64,000 nt of DNA. Source: Mycolicibacterium sp. TUM20985. Its GTDB lineage: Bacteria > Actinomycetota > Actinomycetes > Mycobacteriales > Mycobacteriaceae. A model generated the notes under the pieces. That model had not been told where the DNA came from, made no database searches, and worked only from the letters and a program-made list of their open reading frames with translations. Both the position numbers and the translations under genes were made by a program. The DNA is taken from NCBI RefSeq assembly GCF_030295745.1, contig NZ_AP027291.1, positions 620,001 through 684,000 on the forward strand, in the 5' to 3' direction. This document shows, piece after piece, positions 58,583-64,000 of this stretch (the first letter of the stretch is position 1; each line of letters opens with the position of its first letter).

Positions 58583-59932
58583 ATGAGCAAGCCGATACCG
58601 AGCGGACTGCGGCGGGTCGTCGCCGCCTCGATGGCGGGCACGGTCGTGGAGTGGTACGAGTTCTTCCTCTACGGCACCGCCGCCACGATCGTGTTCAACA
58701 AGATCTTCTTCTCCGAGACCACCAGTGAGCTCAACGCGATCTTCCTGGCGTTCGCCACCTACGCGGTGGGCTTCATCGCGCGACCGGTCGGCGGCGTGGT
58801 GTTCGGCCACTACGGCGACAAGTACGGTCGCAAGAAACTTCTCCAGTTCAGCCTGCTGCTGGTCGGCGCGGCCACGTTCCTGATGGGCTGCCTGCCGACG
58901 TTCGGCCAGATCGGCTACTGGGCGCCGGGGCTGCTGGTGGCGCTGCGGTTCATCCAGGGATTCGCGGTCGGCGGCGAATGGGGCGGTGCGATCTTGCTGG
59001 TGGCCGAGCACAGCCCCGACAAGCAGCGTGGGTTCTGGGCCAGTTGGCCGCAGGCCGGCGTGCCGATGGGCAACCTGCTTGCCACCATCGTGCTGCTGGT
59101 CCTCACCGGGACACTGTCCGACGCGGCGTTCCTGTCCTGGGGGTGGCGGGTGGCGTTCTGGCTGTCGGCCGTGGTCGTACTGATCGGCTACTACATCCGG
59201 ACCAAGGTGACCGATGCGCCGATCTTCGTGGCCGCCCAGCGGGAAGCCGAACAGATCAAGGCGACGTCCTACAGCGTCGTCGAGGTGCTCAAGCGCTACC
59301 CGCGCGGCGTCTTCACGGCGATGGGGCTGCGGTTCGGCGAGAACATCATGTACTACCTCGTCGTCACCTTCTCCATCACGTACCTGAAGGTCCAGGTGGG
59401 CGCGGACACCAACTCGATTCTGCGTTACCTGCTCGTCGCGCACTTGGCGCACTTCGCCGTGGTCCCCTTCGTCGGGTACCTGTCGGACCGCTTCGGGCGA
59501 CGTCCCGTCTACATGGTCGGTGCGGTCCTTGGAGCCACCTGGGGTTTCTTCGCCTTCCCCATGATGAACAGCGGCAACTACGTCATCATCACGGCCGCGG
59601 TCACGCTGGGCCTCGTCATCCATGCGTTCATGTACGCCCCGCAGCCAGCCATCATGGCGGAGATGTTCCCGACCCGCATGCGGTATTCCGGTGTCTCCCT
59701 TGGCTATCAGGTGACGTCGATCGTGGCGGGCTCGCTGGCGCCGCTCATCGCGGTGAAGCTGCTCGACATCTACGACTCCTCGGTGCCGATCGCGATCTAC
59801 CTTGCCGTGGCCTGTGCCATCACCTTCGTCGCGGTGCTGGTGGCCCGCGAGACCAACGGCATCGACCTCGAGTCGCTCGACGTCGCCGACGCCGACGAGG
59901 TCGCAGCGGAGCGTCGGGCGACCGTCGGATGA
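58583..59932 (+). CDS. MFS metabolite-proton symporter
   Basis: The 449-residue transporter has twelve hydrophobic segments and the MHS-family motifs (MAGTVVEWYEFFLYGTAA start; RPVGGVVFGHYGDKYGRKK between segments 2 and 3; GWRVAFWLSA). Substrates of the family include shikimate, benzoate derivatives, betaine and small organic acids. Coupling (ATGA) to a 3-hydroxybutyrate-dehydrogenase-like gene and control by a divergent LysR protein suggest uptake of a short hydroxy acid. GGAGG at 58571-58575 precedes ATG 58583. Confidence 0.88.
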   Translation: MSKPIPSGLRRVVAASMAGTVVEWYEFFLYGTAATIVFNKIFFSETTSELNAIFLAFATYAVGFIARPVGGVVFGHYGDKYGRKKLLQFSLLLVGAATFLMGCLPTFGQIGYWAPGLLVALRFIQGFAVGGEWGGAILLVAEHSPDKQRGFWASWPQAGVPMGNLLATIVLLVLTGTLSDAAFLSWGWRVAFWLSAVVVLIGYYIRTKVTDAPIFVAAQREAEQIKATSYSVVEVLKRYPRGVFTAMGLRFGENIMYYLVVTFSITYLKVQVGADTNSILRYLLVAHLAHFAVVPFVGYLSDRFGRRPVYMVGAVLGATWGFFAFPMMNSGNYVIITAAVTLGLVIHAFMYAPQPAIMAEMFPTRMRYSGVSLGYQVTSIVAGSLAPLIAVKLLDIYDSSVPIAIYLAVACAITFVAVLVARETNGIDLESLDVADADEVAAERRATVG

Positions 59933-60675
59933 CCGATCTGGCCGGGCGCACGGCGCTGGTGACCGGTGGCGCGAGCGGCATCGGCGCCGCCTGTGCACGA
60001 GAACTCGCGAACCGCGGAGCCACGGTCACCGTCGCCGACGTCGACGAGGTAGCGGCAAAGGCCCTGGCGGACGAGATCGGCGGGCACGCCTGGGGGGTCG
60101 ACCTGCTCGACGTCGGCGATCTGGAGGATCTACGTCTGGACGTCGACGTCCTCGTCAACAACGCGGGCGTACAGACCATCGACCCGATCGTGGAGTTCGC
60201 GCCGGAACGCTTCCGCTCCATGCTCGCCCTCATGGTCGAGGTCCCGTTCCTGTTGATCAGGGCGGCGTTGCCGCACATGTACGACGCGGGTTTCGGTCGG
60301 GTCGTGAACATCTCGTCGGTGCACGGGCTGCGCGCATCCGAGTTCAAGGTGGCCTACGTCACCGCCAAGCACGCGCTGGAGGGCCTGTCCAAGGTGACTG
60401 CCCTCGAGGGCGGACCGCGCGGGGTGACCAGCAACTGCGTGAACCCCGGTTATGTGCGAACGCCGTTGGTGACCAAGCAGATCGCCGATCAGGCTCGCAC
60501 CCATGGGATCGATGAGCAAGAGGTGCTCGAGCGGATCTTGCTCTCCGAGAGCGCCATCAAGCGACTCGTGGAGCCCGAAGAGGTGGCGTCCCTCGTCGCC
60601 TGGCTGTGCAGCCCGGCCGCGGGGATGGTCACCGGGGCGTCCTACACGATGGACGGCGGCTGGAGCGCGCGCTAG
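59929..60675 (+). CDS. Short-chain dehydrogenase, probable 3-hydroxybutyrate dehydrogenase
   Basis: The 248-residue SDR has the NAD motif TGGASGIG (12-19), NNAG, the catalytic Ser in NISSVHG and the YxxxK pair in AYVTAKHALEG. An ISSVHGLRAS segment and the C-terminal YTMDGGW are typical of D-3-hydroxybutyrate dehydrogenases, which oxidise it to acetoacetate. SDR substrates are hard to predict, so this is family-level. ATG 59929 overlaps the transporter stop as ATGA. Confidence 0.82.
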   Translation: MTDLAGRTALVTGGASGIGAACARELANRGATVTVADVDEVAAKALADEIGGHAWGVDLLDVGDLEDLRLDVDVLVNNAGVQTIDPIVEFAPERFRSMLALMVEVPFLLIRAALPHMYDAGFGRVVNISSVHGLRASEFKVAYVTAKHALEGLSKVTALEGGPRGVTSNCVNPGYVRTPLVTKQIADQARTHGIDEQEVLERILLSESAIKRLVEPEEVASLVAWLCSPAAGMVTGASYTMDGGWSAR

Positions 60676-60798
60676 GTGCATCGCGCCGCCCGGCTGTACC
60701 TTTGATCTTGGATCTGGCAAACTTCGGACGGACCTCCTCCACGATCCGTCGCGGGGGTTGTCGAGGGCTGGTTTCGACATCGAACCGAGGTGGCGTTG

Positions 60799-63297
60799 AT
60801 GCAGTCTCCGCTGGCGCCGACATCGGCACAGAAACCGAGGGTTGACTTCGCGCAACCGCTTTCGTACTTGCCAGGCCGGTTGTTTTTGACGTCTTCGTCA
60901 GTAGAGATGCCGCCGAAGGTTGGGACGGCGTTGGCCGCACTTCTGGTCGGAGTCATGGTTTACGGCGGCATGACGATCGTGCGCAGCAATGCCACTCTGA
61001 TTACGCTGACCGGTCAGTGGCTCTATCCGTCCCTCATGTTGGGGGCGGCTGGAGTGGTTGCCGCGCGCGCGTGCGTGCGACGCGATGAGCGGGGGGTCTG
61101 GTGGTTGATCGCTGCCGGTATGTCGATACCGGCGGTGCGCAACTTCCTCTACCCGGCCTTTGGCCCGATGAGCTCGCTGCGCCCACTGTGGCTGCTGTTC
61201 TATGCACTGATGTTCGCCGGGCTGCTACTCCTGCTGCGGATTCGGGTGGGACGACTGCCCCTCGCCCTTTCGCTAGATGCCATCATCGTCGGCTCGGCGG
61301 TGGCCGCGTTGGCGGCGATCGCCTTCGGCCCATACGGCGCGGCCACCAGTGAATCTACAACCGAAGTGGTTCTGGCACTGGCATTTCCGGTCGGGGACCT
61401 GTTGTTGGTGGCACTCGCCGCGGGGGCACTCTCGATGCTTGGTTGGCGGGCCGACCGGAGGTGGGCGCTGCTCGTCGTCGGCTTTGCGTTCTATGCCGTT
61501 GCCGACACGCTCTACATGTTTTACGTCGCCGATGGCTCCTACCTGCGTGGCAGCTGGTTCGACGCGCTGAGGCCCGCGGCGGCACTCCTGGTGGCGGTCG
61601 CCAGCTGGACGACATCGCGAGGTCAGACCGGCCACCCCCCCAGACGGGCTACCGCGGTTCCACAGCTGCTGTTCACAGTCGTGCTGATGGGACTTCTCAT
61701 CATCGGGTACGACGCCAGACTGCCGCGGGTTGCGTCGGTCCTGGCCACGTGTGGTCTGGTCGCCGTCGCGGCCAGGCTCGCCGTGGCGTTCCGCGAGATC
61801 AGCCAACTCGTCGACAGCCACCGCCACTCGATGACCGACGATCTCACGAAGTTGGGCAACCGGCGGGCGATGTCCACGGCGTTGAGCACGGCATCGCTGG
61901 CTCATTCGACTCAGACCGGGAACAGCCCGGGACCCGGGATGCTCCTGATGGACCTCGACCACTTCAAGGAGATCAACGATTCGTTCGGGCATCACGTCGG
62001 CGATGAGCTGTTGTGTCGGGTGGGCGAGCGGCTCACCCGGTCGACGCGAGCGGGTGACGTGCTGGCCCGCGTTGGGGGGGACGAGTTCGCCATCCTGCTG
62101 CCCGCCGGGGTGGAACTCGACGAGGCCGAGGAGATCGCTGCCCGGATCGTCGAGGCACTGCACGAACCGTTCGTCCTCGATGAGGTGACCGCGCGTGTGG
62201 AGGCGAGCATCGGCATCGCCCTCTGTCCGGCCCACTGCAGCGAACCCGAGGATCTGCTGCAACGCGCGGATGTCGCGATGTACAGGGCCAAGGAACTCCC
62301 CGGTCGCGTTGCGTCCTACGACAGCACCCAGGACGCACGACGGGTCGACGAGCGACGGATGATCGGCGAGCTGCGCACGGCGATCGGCAACGGACAGATG
62401 ACGTGCCACTACCAACCGAAGATCCGGGCCGGTGACGGCAGTGTGCACAGCGTCGAGGCGCTGGTGCGTTGGCAGCATCCCTCAGGGGCGTTGATGGCGC
62501 CCGACGAATTCCTGCACTTTGCCGAGAGGGGCGGGCTGATGCGGCCCCTGGCGACCTCGGTCCTTAATCTCGCCCTCGGACAGGTGCAGGCATGGCGCAA
62601 GCAGGGAATCGAGATGACCGTCGCGGTGAACCTCTCGGCCACCAACTTGCTCGACGTCGATCTGGTGTCTCACGTCGGTGATCTGCTGCGCGCCTACGAG
62701 GTTCCTGCCGACGCGCTGATCCTCGAGCTCACCGAGGGGGTGCTGACCTCCAACTCGCCGCGGTCGTACAGCGTGGTCGAGGCGTTCCAGCGGCTGGGCG
62801 TCAAGTTGTCCATCGACGACTTCGGCACGGGTTGGTCGTCGCTGGCTCGCCTACAGGAGATGACGGTGGACGAGCTGAAGCTCGACCGAGTGTTCGTGGG
62901 ACGGGTGGCGGATGATCCGCGGTCGATCGCCATCGTGCGCTCAACGGTCGCGCTTGCCCACAGCCTGGGTGCATCACTCGTCGCCGAGGGCGTCGAGGAT
63001 GCCGCGACCCTGGCTGCGCTTCGCGACTACGGGTGCGACATCACCCAGGGTTACGTCCACTGCCCTCCGCTGCCCCCTGACGAGCTGGATCGGTGGCTGA
63101 ACGGTCACGGGTGGCCTGCGGCAGCCAGCCACGGCCCCATCCGCCGCAGCGCCTCGGCGACGTCGGACGTGGCGCCCGCAAAGGACAACCGCACGTACCC
63201 GCCGCCGTGCACGGTGTCGAAGTCGATCCCCGGTGCAATGGCTACGCCGGTGTCGGACAACAACTTCGCGCAGAAGTCCAGCGAGTCCGTCGAGTAG
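60799..63297 (+). CDS. Membrane GGDEF-EAL protein (c-di-GMP synthesis and breakdown) with an extended tail
   Basis: The protein of about 832 residues has some eight to nine N-terminal membrane segments (about 40-335), a GGDEF domain with an intact active site (RVGGDEF, near residue 425) and an EAL domain with intact catalytic residues (EALVRW near 552, LELTEG, DDFGTGWSSL, KLDRVFV, EGVED, QGY). Both activities are therefore possible. The EAL domain ends near residue 771 at RWLNGHG; the last 60 or so residues are Ser/Pro-rich and are encoded antisense to aspB. The start is uncertain: ATG 60799 has GAGG upstream, while ATG 60907 is also in frame. Confidence 0.9.
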   Translation: MQSPLAPTSAQKPRVDFAQPLSYLPGRLFLTSSSVEMPPKVGTALAALLVGVMVYGGMTIVRSNATLITLTGQWLYPSLMLGAAGVVAARACVRRDERGVWWLIAAGMSIPAVRNFLYPAFGPMSSLRPLWLLFYALMFAGLLLLLRIRVGRLPLALSLDAIIVGSAVAALAAIAFGPYGAATSESTTEVVLALAFPVGDLLLVALAAGALSMLGWRADRRWALLVVGFAFYAVADTLYMFYVADGSYLRGSWFDALRPAAALLVAVASWTTSRGQTGHPPRRATAVPQLLFTVVLMGLLIIGYDARLPRVASVLATCGLVAVAARLAVAFREISQLVDSHRHSMTDDLTKLGNRRAMSTALSTASLAHSTQTGNSPGPGMLLMDLDHFKEINDSFGHHVGDELLCRVGERLTRSTRAGDVLARVGGDEFAILLPAGVELDEAEEIAARIVEALHEPFVLDEVTARVEASIGIALCPAHCSEPEDLLQRADVAMYRAKELPGRVASYDSTQDARRVDERRMIGELRTAIGNGQMTCHYQPKIRAGDGSVHSVEALVRWQHPSGALMAPDEFLHFAERGGLMRPLATSVLNLALGQVQAWRKQGIEMTVAVNLSATNLLDVDLVSHVGDLLRAYEVPADALILELTEGVLTSNSPRSYSVVEAFQRLGVKLSIDDFGTGWSSLARLQEMTVDELKLDRVFVGRVADDPRSIAIVRSTVALAHSLGASLVAEGVEDAATLAALRDYGCDITQGYVHCPPLPPDELDRWLNGHGWPAAASHGPIRRSASATSDVAPAKDNRTYPPPCTVSKSIPGAMATPVSDNNFAQKSSESVE

Positions 63298-64000
63298 TCG
63301 GAGATGTCGGCGTAGACGTAGAACGCCCCGTCCGCCGGTGCCAGCCGGGGCAGTCCGATCTCCGGCAGGCCACGCAGCAGCATCTCCCGGTTGATCGCGT
63401 ACTGGCCGACTAAACCGTCGGCTTCGGCGGCGGACTCGGAGGTGAACGCCGCGACGGCGGCGAGTTGCGGCAGCGTGGGTGGACAGATGGAGAAGTTGCC
63501 GGTCAGCCGGTCGACCGCCCGCGCCAGGGCCTGCGGCACCAGAAGCCAGCCGAGCCGCCATCCGGTCATCGCGTAGTACTTCGAGAAGCTGTTCACCACG
63601 ATGGCTTCGCGAGAGGTCTCCCAGGCGCAGCTGGTCGCTGGAGCGCCGGGGTACACCAACCCGTGATAGATCTCGTCGCTGACCAACTGGACACCGCCGG
63701 CCTCGCACCACGCCGCGATCGCGGCCAGCTCCGCGGGCGGGATCACGGTGCCCGTCGGATTGGCCGGACTGGCGAGCACCACGCCCTGCAACGGCGGCTC
63801 GATCGCGGCGAGCATCTCGACCGTCGGCTGGAATCGGGTCTCGGGGCCGCACGGTATCTCGACGACCTCGCACCCCAACGCCGAGAGGATGTTGCGGTAG
63901 CACGGATAGCCGGGGCTCGTCACGGCCACGCGGTCGCCAACGTCGAAGGTGGCCAGGAAGGCGAGCAGGAATCCGCCGGTGGACCCGGTGGTCACGACGA
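63105..64000 (-). CDS. aspB: Aspartate-aminotransferase-like PLP enzyme, partial (Rv3565 homologue)
   Basis: About 297 C-terminal residues of a fold-type I aminotransferase are visible; the start lies beyond the right window edge. It has SPANPTG, SDEIYHG and the PLP lysine in NSFSKYYAMTGWRLGW, and ends ALRRMGPWLAAAGHP. It matches aspB (Rv3565). The last 193 bases are overlapped on the other strand by the GGDEF-EAL gene. The true substrate among class I aminotransferases is not certain. Confidence 0.9.
   Translation of the reverse strand, partial: VVTTGSTGGFLLAFLATFDVGDRVAVTSPGYPCYRNILSALGCEVVEIPCGPETRFQPTVEMLAAIEPPLQGVVLASPANPTGTVIPPAELAAIAAWCEAGGVQLVSDEIYHGLVYPGAPATSCAWETSREAIVVNSFSKYYAMTGWRLGWLLVPQALARAVDRLTGNFSICPPTLPQLAAVAAFTSESAAEADGLVGQYAINREMLLRGLPEIGLPRLAPADGAFYVYADISDYSTDSLDFCAKLLSDTGVAIAPGIDFDTVHGGGYVRLSFAGATSDVAEALRRMGPWLAAAGHP

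Overview
The window is about 64 kb of high-GC actinobacterial DNA and reads as a fast-growing environmental mycobacterium (Mycolicibacterium type). The backbone follows, in reverse orientation, the Mycobacterium tuberculosis order from Rv3604c to Rv3565 as I remember it: Rv3604c/Rv3603c-panC-coaX-lysS-lsr2-clpC1-lpqF-mhuD-Rv3591c-mutY-canB-Rv3587c-disA-radA-lpqE-carD-ispF-cysS1-rlmB-arsB2-Rv3577-Rv3575c-kstR-fadE34-Rv3572-kshB-hsaADCB-aspB. No PE/PPE genes are visible. Product names come from recognising families and synteny by eye; no database search was run.

Accessory genes sit between the backbone blocks. (1) 3.5-15.7 kb: an eight-gene operon that appears to convert choline through glycine betaine, dimethylglycine and sarcosine to glycine. 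It encodes a choline-oxidase-like GMC enzyme, betaine aldehyde dehydrogenase, a Rieske oxygenase, dimethylglycine oxidase, a sarcosine-oxidase-like enzyme, an APC permease, a CBS/DUF294 nucleotidyltransferase and an IclR regulator. It is preceded by a promoter with a tandem operator-like repeat. (2) 20.6-22.4 kb: a cobalamin riboswitch upstream of cbtB-cbtA and a histidine-phosphatase-like gene. (3) 25-27.5 kb: a GlxA-type regulator and a hydrolase-adenylate cyclase fusion. (4) 39.6-44.4 kb: pxpA, bluB, a rhodanese and a znuACB operon behind a Zur-like box. (5) 46 kb: otsB. (6) 49.9-51.2 kb: a divergent pair of exported methionine sulfoxide reductases. (7) 56.7-63.3 kb: a lipase-like hydrolase, a LysR-MFS-3-hydroxybutyrate-dehydrogenase-like module, and a membrane GGDEF-EAL protein.

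The backbone serves coenzyme A synthesis (panC, coaX), translation (lysS, cysS1, rlmB), nucleoid and protein quality control (lsr2, clpC1), haem degradation (mhuD), DNA repair and c-di-AMP signalling (mutY, disA, radA), RNA polymerase control (carD), isoprenoid synthesis (ispF) and cholesterol ring degradation (kstR, fadE34, kshB, hsaADCB). The cholesterol genes carry clear KstR boxes.

The strongest oddities are these. Neighbours expected from M. tuberculosis are missing: panD between panC and coaX, ispD between carD and ispF, and nat after hsaB. A 66-bp palindromic element supplies the stop codons of both convergent genes beside it. Two transporter genes survive only as remnants. The GGDEF-EAL gene runs 193 bp into the opposite strand of aspB. 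lysS and cysS1 have nearly identical leaderless start regions. A 17-bp-stem hairpin lies in an otherwise empty 440-bp gap. No tRNA, rRNA, CRISPR array, insertion sequence or prophage was seen.
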